Notes: generated from the letters alone by a model not told the origin. A DNA stretch of 64,000 nt from Amycolatopsis oliviviridis (GCF_014654365.1 NZ_BNAY01000009.1:186001-250000); one strand, 5' to 3'; positions 1-8,229 are shown, counted from the stretch's first letter. Program-made: numbers and translations.

Positions 1-2799
1 CAACGCGAGCCGGTGATGCTCGGCGGCCTCCTCGGGCAGGCCGAGCCTCAGGCAGACCTCGCCGAGCCCGACGAGTGTCCAGGCTTCGGTGCCCCGGTCG
101 CCGATCTTGCGGGTGAGTTCGACGGCTTCGAGGGCGTCCGTGCGGTTCTGTTCGCTCGGATCGCGCCCGCTTTCGAGCACGGCCCGGCCGGACAGCGCCG
201 TCGCCTCGCCGTAGGTGTAGCCCAGTTCGCGGTTGGCCGCGAGCGCGCGGGTGTAGAAGTCGTAGGCGTCGTCGGGAAGGCCGAGATCGCGGTGCACGTT
301 GCCGAGATCGACCAGCAGCACCGCGACGCTGAACCGCGCGCCGTCCCGTTCGGCGACCGCCAGCGCGCGGGTGAAGTTGGCGAGTGCCTCGTCGAGCTGG
401 CCGGTCTGCCAGTACGGGAAACCGAGGTTCGCCAGCGCCATCGAGATTCCCGGCAGGTTCAGTTCTTCGCACAGCCGCAGGGATTCCAGCCCGCAGCGGA
501 TCGCCTCCTGCGGTGCGCCGAGGCGCTGGTGCACCGCGCTCAGGTTGTTGAGCACGGCCGCGCGACCGGCGTCCCAGCCGTCGAGGAGGTCTCCGCGCAG
601 GGCACTCGTCAGGTGTTCGCGGGCCTCGTCGTAGCGGCCGCTGTTGACGCAGGCGAGCGCGATGCTCAGGTGCATCGCGGCCTGTGCCTGCCCGGCGCCG
701 CTGCGCCGGGCGGCCTTGAGCGCCGTCGACGCGGTGTCGATCCATTCCGCGTGATGACCGCGCTGGTGGAAGAAGGCGCGGAGCGCGTCGGCGAGGTGCC
801 AGGAGAACTCCGGCGGACCGTGTTCGGCGCTGTGCTCGACCGCCGCGGCGAGGTTCGGCCACTCGGCGTCCAGCCAGGCCAGCGCCTCTTCGGTGTCGCC
901 GAAGGGTTTGTCTTCCGGTTCTTCGCGCGGCAGGCGCAGGAAATGCGGGATGAGGACGCGGCCCGCCGCGTCGGCGGTGGTCAGGTAGCTCTCGAAGAGC
1001 CGCCTCTCCGCTGTGTCGCGTTCGGGCTTCGGGTCTTCGGACAACGTGCGGCCCGCCGCGAAACTGCGGAGCAGGTCGTGGAACCGGTAGCGCCCCGGGG
1101 TGTAGCGCTCGACCAGGTGCGCCGCCGCGAGCGCCTTGAGCTGCTGGTTCGCCTTCGAATGCGGGGCACCGGTCAGCGCTTGCGCGGCGGGGGCGGTGAA
1201 CGTCTGGCCGGGGACGAGCGCGAGCCGCCGGAACAGCAGCCGGTGTTCCTCGGGAAGCGCGCGATACGAGACGCCGAAGGCCGTGGTCACGGCGCTTTCC
1301 TCGGCGCCGTCGACGGTCAGTTCCGTCAGCGGGTCGCCGCCGGCGAGCTCGCGGGCGAGTTCGGCGATCTCGGGTTCGCCGCTGGCACCGAGGTTGGCCG
1401 CCGCGATCCGGAGGGCGAGCGGGAGGTGACCGCACAGCCGGGCCAGCTCCGCGGCCGCGCCCGCCTCGGCGGCGACGGTCTCGCTGCCGAGCACGGCCTC
1501 CAGCAGATGCCGCGCGTCTTCGGCGGGCAGCACGGACAGCGGGAGCGCGCGGGCGCCGGTGCGGGCGATGAGGTCGCCGAGCCGCTGGCGGCTGGTGACC
1601 AGGACGGTGCCCGACGGCGGCAGCAGCGGCAGCACCTGACCGGTGTCGCGCACGTTGTCGAGGACCAGGAGCACCCGGCGATCGGCGAGGAGGGAGCGCA
1701 GGAGCGCGGCCCGCGTGTCGGTGTCCGGCGGGATGGCCTTGGGCGCGGTGCCGAGCGCTTGCAGAAGCTGCGTGAGCGCGACGGCCGGGGTGAGCGGTTC
1801 GTGGTCGGGATCGAAGCCCCGGAGGTCCAGATAGAGCTGGCCGTCGGGGAACGCGTCCCGCACCCGGTGGGCCCAGCGGACGGCGAGCGCGGTCTTGCCG
1901 ACCCCCGCGGTCCCGCTGATGACCCAGATGTCGGTGCCCTCACCCGCGTGCCGGGTCGCCTCGTCGAGCCGCTCCAATTCGGACGCGCGCCCGGCGAACC
2001 CGCGGACGTCGTGCGGCAGCTGAGCCGGGCGGACCGGCTCCGGCCTGGTCGCGGCCGCCGTGGGCTCCAGCGCGGGATCGGCGGCGAGGATGGCGGTTTC
2101 CAGCCGGCGCAGTTCGGGCGAGGGATCGAGACCCAGCTCCGTGCCGAGCCTCTCCCGCAACGCGCGGAAAGCCTCGAGCGCGTCGTCGGTGCGGCCTTCG
2201 CGGTGCAGCGCGAGCATGAGCTGGCCGACGAACCGTTGCCGCAGGGGATGCGCGGCGACCAGTTCGGTCAGCTCCGCCAGCACCTGCCTCCCGCGGCCGA
2301 GACGCAGCTGCGCGTCGGCGCGATCCTCCAGCGCGGTCCAGCGTTCCTCGTTCATGCCACCGCGGAGCCGCTGGGCGACCTCGCCGCTCACGACGTCGGA
2401 CAACGCCTCGCCCCGCCACAGGCCGAGCGCCTCGTCCAGGAGTTCCACGGCGGTTTCGTCGTCGGCCTCGCGGGCTTGCGCCGTCAGCCCGGTGAACCGG
2501 TGCAGGTCCACCTGGCCCGGGGCGACCCTGAGCATGTACCGGGTCCCCTCGGAGACGATCTCCGGCCCGCCCGCGGAGCGGAACACCGCGCGTAGCCTGG
2601 ACACGAGCGCTTGAACGGTGTTCCGGGCGCTCGCCGGCGGTTCTTCGGGCCAGAGCAGGTCGATGATCCGGTCGCGGGGCACCGGCTTGCCCGCCTCCAG
2701 CAGCAGAACCGCCAGCACGAGCCGTTGTTTGGGCGAGCCGAGATCGACCGGATCGCCACCGGCCCACGCCTCGACGGCGCCGAGGACGCGGAACTCCAC
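1..2799 (-). CDS. AfsR/SARP-type transcriptional regulator with NB-ARC and TPR regions, 3' end cut off by the window
   Basis: The frame is open for 933 codons from GTG 2799 to the window edge, so the C-terminus is missing. A GGAGGTGG ribosome site precedes the GTG. Residues about 1-95 form an OmpR-type DNA-binding domain (FRVLGAVEAW, then SPKQRLVLAVLLL and a winged helix). About 96-245 is the bacterial transcriptional activation domain. About 285-470 is an NB-ARC/STAND ATPase with P-loop GTAGVGKTALA near residue 295, a Walker B run VLLVLDN near 375 and a GLPL-like HLPLALRIAAA near 465. From about 600 on the sequence is TPR-like helical pairs. The family (AfsR, SARP) activates secondary metabolism or morphogenesis genes by binding direct repeats. 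The target here is unknown, since no biosynthetic cluster lies in view. It is divergent from the GntR/ABC operon. Confidence 0.93.
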   Translation of the reverse strand, partial: MEFRVLGAVEAWAGGDPVDLGSPKQRLVLAVLLLEAGKPVPRDRIIDLLWPEEPPASARNTVQALVSRLRAVFRSAGGPEIVSEGTRYMLRVAPGQVDLHRFTGLTAQAREADDETAVELLDEALGLWRGEALSDVVSGEVAQRLRGGMNEERWTALEDRADAQLRLGRGRQVLAELTELVAAHPLRQRFVGQLMLALHREGRTDDALEAFRALRERLGTELGLDPSPELRRLETAILAADPALEPTAAATRPEPVRPAQLPHDVRGFAGRASELERLDEATRHAGEGTDIWVISGTAGVGKTALAVRWAHRVRDAFPDGQLYLDLRGFDPDHEPLTPAVALTQLLQALGTAPKAIPPDTDTRAALLRSLLADRRVLLVLDNVRDTGQVLPLLPPSGTVLVTSRQRLGDLIARTGARALPLSVLPAEDARHLLEAVLGSETVAAEAGAAAELARLCGHLPLALRIAAANLGASGEPEIAELARELAGGDPLTELTVDGAEESAVTTAFGVSYRALPEEHRLLFRRLALVPGQTFTAPAAQALTGAPHSKANQQLKALAAAHLVERYTPGRYRFHDLLRSFAAGRTLSEDPKPERDTAERRLFESYLTTADAAGRVLIPHFLRLPREEPEDKPFGDTEEALAWLDAEWPNLAAAVEHSAEHGPPEFSWHLADALRAFFHQRGHHAEWIDTASTALKAARRSGAGQAQAAMHLSIALACVNSGRYDEAREHLTSALRGDLLDGWDAGRAAVLNNLSAVHQRLGAPQEAIRCGLESLRLCEELNLPGISMALANLGFPYWQTGQLDEALANFTRALAVAERDGARFSVAVLLVDLGNVHRDLGLPDDAYDFYTRALAANRELGYTYGEATALSGRAVLESGRDPSEQNRTDALEAVELTRKIGDRGTEAWTLVGLGEVCLRLGLPEEAAEHHRLAL

Positions 2800-2830
2800 C
2801 CGGCCACCTCCGCTCACCCTCGTCAGAGCC

Positions 2831-2860
2831 TGCAAGCGTAGTGCAAGCGCCCTGCATCCG
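2831..2860 (-). promoter_or_regulatory. Candidate SARP-binding direct repeats upstream of the AfsR-type gene
   Basis: TGCAAGCG occurs at 2831-2838 and 2842-2849, and TGCATCCG follows at 2853-2860. These are three copies at an exact 11-bp period. On the coding strand of the SARP gene the units read CGGATGCA, CGCTTGCA, CGCTTGCA, and they end about 32 bp before its GTG. SARP proteins are known to bind short direct repeats spaced by one helical turn close to the -10 region, so autoregulation is a reasonable inference. Confidence 0.5.
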
Positions 2861-3085
2861 GACGCCGTGATCCTTGCGTGGTGTCCACCGAGGACCCGTC
2901 GCCGGAACCGTGCCCAACCAACAAGACGGGCAGGACCCCCCATTCGGTTCCGGTACGACGGTGGGCACCTTCAACTTGCACAGGCACCGCCTTCTGACGG
3001 CGGTGGGGGTTGGGGGTAGTGCCAGCTCGACGTCTTTCCCCGTGTCGTCGAACTGGCGCTTCTTCTTGACTGGGGCTGGGGTTTT

Positions 3086-3136
3086 CCGTGAAGGCCCCCT
3101 TGAGGGACTCAGAGTCCGTCAAGGGGGCCTTCACGG
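3086..3136. repeat. Intergenic hairpin: 25-nt arms around a single A, family member 1
   Basis: Arm 3086-3110 is the reverse complement of 3112-3136 except at one position, with A3111 as the centre. It begins CCGTGAAGGCCCCCTTGA. It has the same length, centre and outer sequence as the hairpin at 49854-49904. It lies between two divergently transcribed genes, so it cannot be a terminator for either neighbour. The rest of 2861-3170 holds nothing else I can identify. Confidence 0.8.
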
Positions 3137-3170
3137 ATTTTCGGCGTTGACAAGAGCGGCCGCCTGCCTG

Positions 3171-3202
3171 CACCCTTTCACTACTTAACTAGTGAAAGGG
3201 TG
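3171..3202 (+). promoter_or_regulatory. Perfect 13-bp inverted repeat, probable GntR (YtrA-type) operator
   Basis: CACCCTTTCACTA (3171-3183) and TAGTGAAAGGGTG (3190-3202) are perfect reverse complements around the 6-nt spacer CTTAAC. The right arm also supplies the GAAAGGG ribosome site of the GntR gene and runs into GTG 3200. Binding here would block both transcription and ribosome access, which is consistent with autoregulation of the downstream ABC operon. Confidence 0.7.
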
Positions 3203-3208
3203 TTGCCA

Positions 3209-3604
3209 GTGGTCACCTTCCACCTGGACAAGGGCTCGGGCGTCGCGACGTACGTCCAGCTCGTCCAGCAGGTCAAGAACGCCCTCCGTCTGGGGTTGCT
3301 GGAGCCGGGGGACCGGCTGCCGACGGCGAAGGAAGTGGTCGCCGAGCTGGCGATCAACCCCAACACCGTCCTCAAGGCCTATCGCGAGCTGGAGCGCGAA
3401 GGGCTCGTCGAGGGAAGGCCGGGCCTCGGCACCTTCGTCCAGAAGACGCTCGGAGGGGCTTCGTTCGCCGAGCACACGCGGCTGCGGAAGAGCCTGGGGG
3501 TCTGGGTTCGCGACGCGCGGGAATCGGGTCTGGACCAGGAAGACGTCGAGGCGCTGTTCGCCTCGGTGGTGGTCGATGGCTTTCGAGGGGAGCGAACGGC
3601 ATGA
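3209..3604 (+). CDS. GntR-family regulator, YtrA-like subfamily
   Basis: This is a 131-residue protein with an N-terminal winged helix (DRLPTAKEVVAELAINPNTV, then a recognition helix and the GLVEGRPGLGTFV wing). A short helical C-terminus of about 50 residues follows instead of a ligand-binding FadR or UTRA domain, which is the YtrA layout. GTG 3209 is preferred because GAAAGGG at 3194-3200 gives normal spacing; GTG 3200 and TTG 3203 are in frame but too close to it. The stop overlaps the ATG of the ATPase gene (ATGA), so the two are translationally coupled. YtrA-type repressors usually control the ABC exporter encoded with them. The effector cannot be read from the sequence. Confidence 0.9.
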   Translation: MVTFHLDKGSGVATYVQLVQQVKNALRLGLLEPGDRLPTAKEVVAELAINPNTVLKAYRELEREGLVEGRPGLGTFVQKTLGGASFAEHTRLRKSLGVWVRDARESGLDQEDVEALFASVVVDGFRGERTA

Positions 3605-4464
3605 CCGATGAATCCGTGATCGAGGCGACCGGCCTCGGCAAGCGTTACCACCGCAAGTGGGCGTTGCGCGACTGCTCGCTGTCCGTCCCGAAAGGACGCG
3701 TCGTCGCCCTCGTCGGACCCAACGGCGCGGGCAAGACGACCCTCCTGCACCTGGCCGTCGGGCTGCTCGAAGCGACGCTCGGCTCGGTCTCGATCCGGGG
3801 AACCGCCGCGTTCCTCGCCCAGGACAAGCCGCTGTATCCCGGCTTCAGCATCGCCGAGATGCTCAAGTTCGGCAGGCGCCTCAACCCCGGCTGGGACGAC
3901 GAGTTCGCGCTCAAGCGCATCGATTCGCTCGGGCTTCCCTTGAAACACAAGGTCGGGAAGCTGTCCGGTGGCCAGCGCGCCCAGGTCGCGCTCACCCTGG
4001 CCCTCGCCAAACGCCCGGATCTCCTGGTGCTGGACGAGCCGCTCGCGAACCTCGACCCGCTGGCCCGGCACGAGGTCATGCGCGGGCTGATGGAGGCGGT
4101 CGCGGAGACCGGCATGACCGTCCTGCTCTCCTCGCACGTCGTCTCCGATCTGGAGAACACCTGCGACTGGCTGATCGTCCTCAACGGCGGCCGCGTCCAG
4201 GTCAGCGGCGACATCGACGACCTCGTCGCCGGGCACCGGATCCTTTCCGGACCCGTCGAGGAGGCCGACGCGCTGGCCAAGCGGGTCGCGGTCGTCGACG
4301 AGGCCAGGGCGGGAAGGCAGGCGACCGTCTTCGCCCGGACCGAACCGGTTCCCCTGGGTCCACAGTGGACCGAGCGCCCGGTGAACCTGGAAGAGCTCGT
4401 GCTCGCCTACCTGCGGCGTCCCGAATCCGCGAGCCTGCCTCGCCCGACACTGGCCTCGGCGTAA
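3601..4464 (+). CDS. ABC transporter ATP-binding protein
   Basis: This is a 287-residue cytoplasmic ATPase. Walker A is GPNGAGKTTLL near residues 39-49, the signature is KLSGGQRAQVALTLALA, Walker B is LLVLDEPLANLDP, and the switch histidine is in LLSSHV. The Q-loop region (AAFLAQDKPLYPGFS) is short, as in drug or peptide export ATPases of the CcmA/YtrB type. The C-terminal 70 residues are a poorly conserved extension. It lies between its GntR regulator (4-nt overlap) and two permease genes, so the complex is probably this ATPase with one or both permeases. The transported substrate is unknown. Confidence 0.93.
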   Translation: MTDESVIEATGLGKRYHRKWALRDCSLSVPKGRVVALVGPNGAGKTTLLHLAVGLLEATLGSVSIRGTAAFLAQDKPLYPGFSIAEMLKFGRRLNPGWDDEFALKRIDSLGLPLKHKVGKLSGGQRAQVALTLALAKRPDLLVLDEPLANLDPLARHEVMRGLMEAVAETGMTVLLSSHVVSDLENTCDWLIVLNGGRVQVSGDIDDLVAGHRILSGPVEEADALAKRVAVVDEARAGRQATVFARTEPVPLGPQWTERPVNLEELVLAYLRRPESASLPRPTLASA

Positions 4465-4473
4465 GGGGGAACG

Positions 4474-5268
4474 ATGTTCTGGCTCACCTACCGCCAGCAC
4501 CGGATGCAGCTGCTGGTCACGGCAATACTGCTGGTCGCCGTCGGGATCCTGTTGCTGGTCAACGGGAACGCCGCGGCGGACAGTCCGGACCCGGCCAAGC
4601 TGTTCTCGGACCTGTACACCTATCTCTCCTGGCTCCAGGTGGTCCCCGTGGCGATCGGCGTCTTCTGGGGCGCGCCGCTGGTCGCGGCGGAATACGAACG
4701 CGGTACGACGAAACTCGTCTGGACCCAGTCGATCTCGCGGTTCCGCTGGCTGGGCGTGAAACTGGGATTCCTCGCCGTCCTCGCCACCCTCGGGGGGCTC
4801 GCGTTCGGGACGATGATGCAGCGCTGGGTGGACGTCTTCCCGACCGATCGCGGCGACACCGCCTTCACCAGCCGCTTCGACAACCCGGTCCTGTTCGCGA
4901 TGACCGGCGTCGCGCCCGGCGCGTGGTGGCTCTTCGGTTTCGTGCTCGGCACCGCCGCGGGCGCGCTCATCCGCAAGACCCTGCCCGCCATCGCCGTCAC
5001 CATCGCGGTGACCGTCGGCCTGATGATCGGCGTGGCCAATGTCCGTGACCTCTACGCCGATCCGGAGCTCGTCACCCTGGGCACCGGTCAGGAGCCCGCC
5101 GGCCGGGTCCTCGAAATGATCAGGGACGCCACCGGGGAGATCACCGCGCTCAAGGTCCTGCCCCAGGACTGGTACTGGCGTTTCCAATGGACCGAGGCCG
5201 CGATCCTCGCGGGCGTCTCGCTCCTGCTCGCCGTCTCCGCGACCTTCGCCATCCGGCGCCGCTCCTAG
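4474..5268 (+). CDS. ABC-2 type membrane permease, first of a paralogous pair
   Basis: This is a 264-residue membrane protein with about six hydrophobic segments, starting at ATG 4474 behind AAGGGGGAACG. It opens WLTYRQHRMQLLVT and carries GVFWGAPLVAAEYERGTTK, which precedes the second membrane span. It then has a WWLFGFVLGTAAGALIRKTL segment and a C-terminal WRFQWTEAAIL helix. All four blocks recur in the next gene, so the two arose by tandem duplication. It is predicted to form the membrane pore with the upstream ATPase. Confidence 0.88.
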   Translation: MFWLTYRQHRMQLLVTAILLVAVGILLLVNGNAAADSPDPAKLFSDLYTYLSWLQVVPVAIGVFWGAPLVAAEYERGTTKLVWTQSISRFRWLGVKLGFLAVLATLGGLAFGTMMQRWVDVFPTDRGDTAFTSRFDNPVLFAMTGVAPGAWWLFGFVLGTAAGALIRKTLPAIAVTIAVTVGLMIGVANVRDLYADPELVTLGTGQEPAGRVLEMIRDATGEITALKVLPQDWYWRFQWTEAAILAGVSLLLAVSATFAIRRRS

Positions 5269-5282
5269 AAAGGGACACGTTC

Positions 5283-6203
5283 TTGCTCTGGCTCACCTGG
5301 CGGCAGCACCGGACCCAGCTGCTCGTCACCCTGGGATTCCTGGCCGTGGTCGGCGGGATCCTGCTCCTGTCCGGCCAGGCCGCCATCGACGCTTCGAACG
5401 GCAAGACCTCTTTGTACTGCCATGGAGGCGGCATCCCGTGCCGTGAGTACGACGCGGGACTGGAGGATCTCTATCAGGAGATCTACCCACTGGTCGCGAT
5501 GGTGCCGTTCATTCCCTTGCTGGCAGGCGTCTTCTGGGGCGCGCCGCTGCTGGCCAGGGAGTACGAGCGCAACACCCACCAGCTCGCGTGGACACAGTCG
5601 GTCAGCCGCGGGCACTGGATGGCCGTCAAGTTCGGCGTCCTCTCCGGATGTGCGGTCCTGGCCGGGCTCGCTTCGGGGCAGATGTTCGGCGGGTGGCTGG
5701 AAATGTTCCCCGGCAAGGCGGAGACCTTCGCCGAGACGTCCTACTTCGGCGCGGTCGGGGTCGCGCCCGCCGCCTGGTGGCTGTTCGCCTTCGTGCTCGG
5801 TGCGGCGGCCGGGGTGCTCGTGCGCAAGACCCTGCCCGCCATCGCGATCACGGTCGCGGTGTTCCTCGCGGCCTCGATCGCCTTGCTGCTGCTGAGGCCG
5901 CATTACGCCGAGCCGGTCCGGACGACCGGCGCCGATCCGGCGACGATGGGGGCCCTGATCGTGAAGGTGGGCCGGGTCGCGCCGGACGGCCACGACATGA
6001 GTTCACTGGACGAGGTGCCCGGTTGCCCGCTGGGGCTGGGGAAGAACGCGTGCGCCGAGGCCGCGGGCTACCGGGACTTCACCGTCTACCAGCCCGTCGG
6101 GCGGTTCTGGCGGTTCCAATGGACGGAGGCGGGAATCCTGCTCGCGGCGACCGCGGTCCTCGGGGGGATCGCGGTAGGGGGAACGGTCCGCCGCCGTCGC
6201 TGA
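5283..6203 (+). CDS. ABC-2 type membrane permease, second of a paralogous pair
   Basis: This is a 306-residue paralogue of the preceding permease, sharing WLTWRQHRTQLLVT, GVFWGAPLLAREYERNTHQ, WWLFAFVLGAAAGVLVRKTL and WRFQWTEAGIL. It differs by two insertions in extracytoplasmic loops. One, near residues 38-55, contains two cysteines (LYCHGGGIPC), and the other, near 235-265, contains CPLGLGKNAC, so both could be disulfide loops. TTG 5283 is chosen because AGAAAGGGA sits just upstream, right after the previous stop codon; the open frame extends back to 5187 inside the neighbour but has no better start. Its stop codon lies in the loop of a terminator hairpin. Confidence 0.87.
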   Translation: MLWLTWRQHRTQLLVTLGFLAVVGGILLLSGQAAIDASNGKTSLYCHGGGIPCREYDAGLEDLYQEIYPLVAMVPFIPLLAGVFWGAPLLAREYERNTHQLAWTQSVSRGHWMAVKFGVLSGCAVLAGLASGQMFGGWLEMFPGKAETFAETSYFGAVGVAPAAWWLFAFVLGAAAGVLVRKTLPAIAITVAVFLAASIALLLLRPHYAEPVRTTGADPATMGALIVKVGRVAPDGHDMSSLDEVPGCPLGLGKNACAEAAGYRDFTVYQPVGRFWRFQWTEAGILLAATAVLGGIAVGGTVRRRR

Positions 6204-6217
6204 GACGGCGGCGGACC
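6185..6217. terminator. Bidirectional terminator hairpin between convergent genes
   Basis: Arms 6185-6197 and 6205-6217 (GGTCCGCCGCCGT and its exact complement) enclose a 7-nt loop that contains the TGA of the permease gene. The hairpin lies just before the stop of asnB on the other strand. There is no T tract, which is normal in high-GC actinomycetes. Confidence 0.7.
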
Positions 6218-6224
6218 AGAGGGC

Positions 6225-8057
6225 TCAGTCCAGCTGCAGTTCGGGCCGGTACAGGTCGAACCAGTGGTAGAGGTCCAGCGCCCGGTCGATCCCGGTGCGC
6301 TGGACCGAGGGCATCGTCGCCGGGTCCACTTCGGACGCCCGGTGCAGCCAGTCCCGGTCGATCAGCGAGAACACCGGGTTGTCCCGTTCGGTCAGGGCCT
6401 CCTTGGCCTGCTGCTGCAAGGCCGCCGCGTAGCCAGGGTCCTGAGTGGACGGATACGGGCTCTTGACCCGGTCGCGCACGGACGCGGGCAGAACGTGCTT
6501 CGTGGCGTGCCGCAGAAGGCTCTTTTCCCGGCCGTCGAACGTCTTCAGCGACCAAGGCGTGTTGTAGACGTACTCGACGAGCCGGTGGTCGCAGAACGGC
6601 ACCCGCACTTCGAGCCCGACCGCCATCGACGCCCGGTCCTTGCGGTCCAGCAGCATTCGCACGAACCGGCTTAGGTGGAGGTTGCAGACCGTCCGCATCT
6701 TCCGGTCCTGCTCGCTCTCGCCGTCGAGGTGCTCGACCTGGGCGGCCGCGGTGGCGTACTGGTCGGCGATGTAGCCGGGCAGGTCCAGCTTGTCCCGGAC
6801 GTCTTCCCGCAGGAGAGCGCCCCGCTCACTGGTGAGCCCCGTCCGGAAGGCGAGCCAGGGGAAGGTCCCCGAGTTCACCGCGGCATCGTCGTGGAACCAG
6901 CGGTACCCGCCGAAGACCTCGTCGGCCGACTCACCGGAAAGCGCCACCGTGGATTCCGCGCGGATCGCCTTGAACAGCAGGTACAGCGACGTGTCCATGT
7001 CGCCGAGCCCCGCCGGGATGTCCCGCGCGGTCAGCACCTTGCGGCGGATCTCGGGATCGCTGAGCTCGGCCGGGTTCAGCACGACGTCCTTGTGGTCCGA
7101 GCCGACCAAGTGCGCGACGTCGCGGATGAAGGGCGAGTCCGGGGTGTCCCGCATCTCGTCCGGCTGGAAGTTGTCCTCCTGGCCCTGGAAATCGACCGAG
7201 AACGTGCGCAGCCGTTCGCCCTGTTCGGCCAGCCGCGCGGCGGCGAGACCGGTGACGGCGCTGGAGTCGAGCCCGCCGGAAAGCAGGACGCAGCGGGGCA
7301 CGTCGGCGATCAGCTGGCGGTGCACGATGTCGGTCATCAGCTCGCGGACCCGCTCGACCGTGGTCTCCTGGTCGTCCGTGTGCTGCTTCGCGTCGAGCTT
7401 CCAGTACGTCCGCGTGCGGATCCCGGAGCGGTCGACGGTGACGATCGTGCCCGGCCCGACCTCGTGCATGCCCTTCCACAGCGACCAGCCCGGGGTCTTG
7501 GTCATCGACATCAGTTCGCGCAGGCCGTCGGTGTCGACCACCTTGCGCGCCAAGGGATTCGCGAGGATCGCCTTCGGTTCGGAGCCGAAGAGGACGCCGT
7601 CCGGAGTCGGGTAGTAGTAGAACGGCTTGATGCCCATGCGGTCGCGGATCATCACGAGCTTCTCGTCGCGCTCGTCCCAGATCGCGAAGGCGTACATCCC
7701 GTTGAGGTGGTCGACGACCTCGTCGCCCCACTCCAGGTAGCCGTGGAGCACGACCTCGGTGTCGCTGTCGGTCTCGAATTTGTGGCCCCGCCGGGAAAGT
7801 TCCTCGCGAAGCTCGGTGAAGTTGTACGCCTCGCCGCTGTAGACCATCGCGGCCAGCCCGGCTTCGGCCATCGGCTGCCTGCCGCCCGGCAGGTCGATGA
7901 TCGCCAGCCGGCGGTGACCCAGCGCCACGCTCGGCCGCACCCAGGTGCCCGAGTCGTCCGGCCCGCGGCACGCCATGGTCGCGGTCATCGCGTCGATGAC
8001 TTCACGACGTTGTGTCAGGTCCGTGCCATAGGAGACCCACCCTGCGATTCCGCACAT
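6225..8057 (-). CDS. asnB: Glutamine-hydrolysing asparagine synthetase (class B)
   Basis: This is a 610-residue protein that converts aspartate, glutamine and ATP to asparagine, glutamate, AMP and PPi. The start is ATG 8057, because the mature enzyme must begin MCGIAGW with the catalytic N-terminal cysteine and CCAGGAGGT lies in place; a frame extending 11 codons upstream is discounted. Residues 2-220 are the glutaminase domain (RGPDDSG, GHRRLAIIDL, YSGEAYNF, DTEVVLHGY). From about 230 on is the synthetase domain, with PPi loop LLSGGLDSSAV near residue 257 and SGESADEVFGGY. The closest recognisable type is the 600-residue actinobacterial AsnB. It is monocistronic, with a possible nitrogen-regulatory box upstream. 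Confidence 0.95.
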   Translation of the reverse strand: MCGIAGWVSYGTDLTQRREVIDAMTATMACRGPDDSGTWVRPSVALGHRRLAIIDLPGGRQPMAEAGLAAMVYSGEAYNFTELREELSRRGHKFETDSDTEVVLHGYLEWGDEVVDHLNGMYAFAIWDERDEKLVMIRDRMGIKPFYYYPTPDGVLFGSEPKAILANPLARKVVDTDGLRELMSMTKTPGWSLWKGMHEVGPGTIVTVDRSGIRTRTYWKLDAKQHTDDQETTVERVRELMTDIVHRQLIADVPRCVLLSGGLDSSAVTGLAAARLAEQGERLRTFSVDFQGQEDNFQPDEMRDTPDSPFIRDVAHLVGSDHKDVVLNPAELSDPEIRRKVLTARDIPAGLGDMDTSLYLLFKAIRAESTVALSGESADEVFGGYRWFHDDAAVNSGTFPWLAFRTGLTSERGALLREDVRDKLDLPGYIADQYATAAAQVEHLDGESEQDRKMRTVCNLHLSRFVRMLLDRKDRASMAVGLEVRVPFCDHRLVEYVYNTPWSLKTFDGREKSLLRHATKHVLPASVRDRVKSPYPSTQDPGYAAALQQQAKEALTERDNPVFSLIDRDWLHRASEVDPATMPSVQRTGIDRALDLYHWFDLYRPELQLD

Positions 8058-8096
8058 CGCTACCTCCTGGTGATTAGTTAGCACATACAACTATCG

Positions 8097-8112
8097 GTAA
8101 CACTGGTGTAAC
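8097..8112 (-). promoter_or_regulatory. GTAAC-N6-GTAAC motif upstream of asnB, possible GlnR half-sites
   Basis: GTAAC at 8097-8101 and 8108-8112 are spaced by six bases; the longer unit GTAACAC repeats at an 11-bp period. Actinobacterial GlnR sites are built from GTnAC and GAAAC half-sites with N6 spacing. The second half here is GTAAC instead of GAAAC, so the match is partial. The position, about 40-55 bp before the asnB start, suits a promoter element. Confidence 0.35.
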
Positions 8113-8186
8113 ACGCTTCGTGCGGCTTGTCTGCCCGAATTGCACGCTCCGTCCTCACTGCGTCACCGTCTGTGGGACAAGTCACC

Positions 8187-8229
8187 GGGCATCAAGAAGT
8201 CGTAAAGGCACCCGATCGGGGCATCAAGA
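8187..8229 (+). promoter_or_regulatory. Direct repeat in the kdp leader, candidate KdpE site
   Basis: GGGCATCAAGA occurs at 8187-8197 and again at 8219-8229, 32 bp apart (three helical turns), about 95-135 bp before the first small ORF. No other repeat stands out between 8115 and 8321. KdpE family regulators bind upstream of kdpF, so this is a plausible site, but no consensus was matched. Confidence 0.35.

Noticed and set aside
13-2595. 860-codon plus-strand open frame over the SARP gene
   Set aside because: The minus strand encodes clear SARP, NB-ARC and TPR sequence with a proper ribosome site. The plus frame has no recognisable domain.
3086-3136. Hairpin as a transcription terminator
   Set aside because: The flanking genes diverge, so neither ends here. 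A repeat element is the better explanation for this copy.
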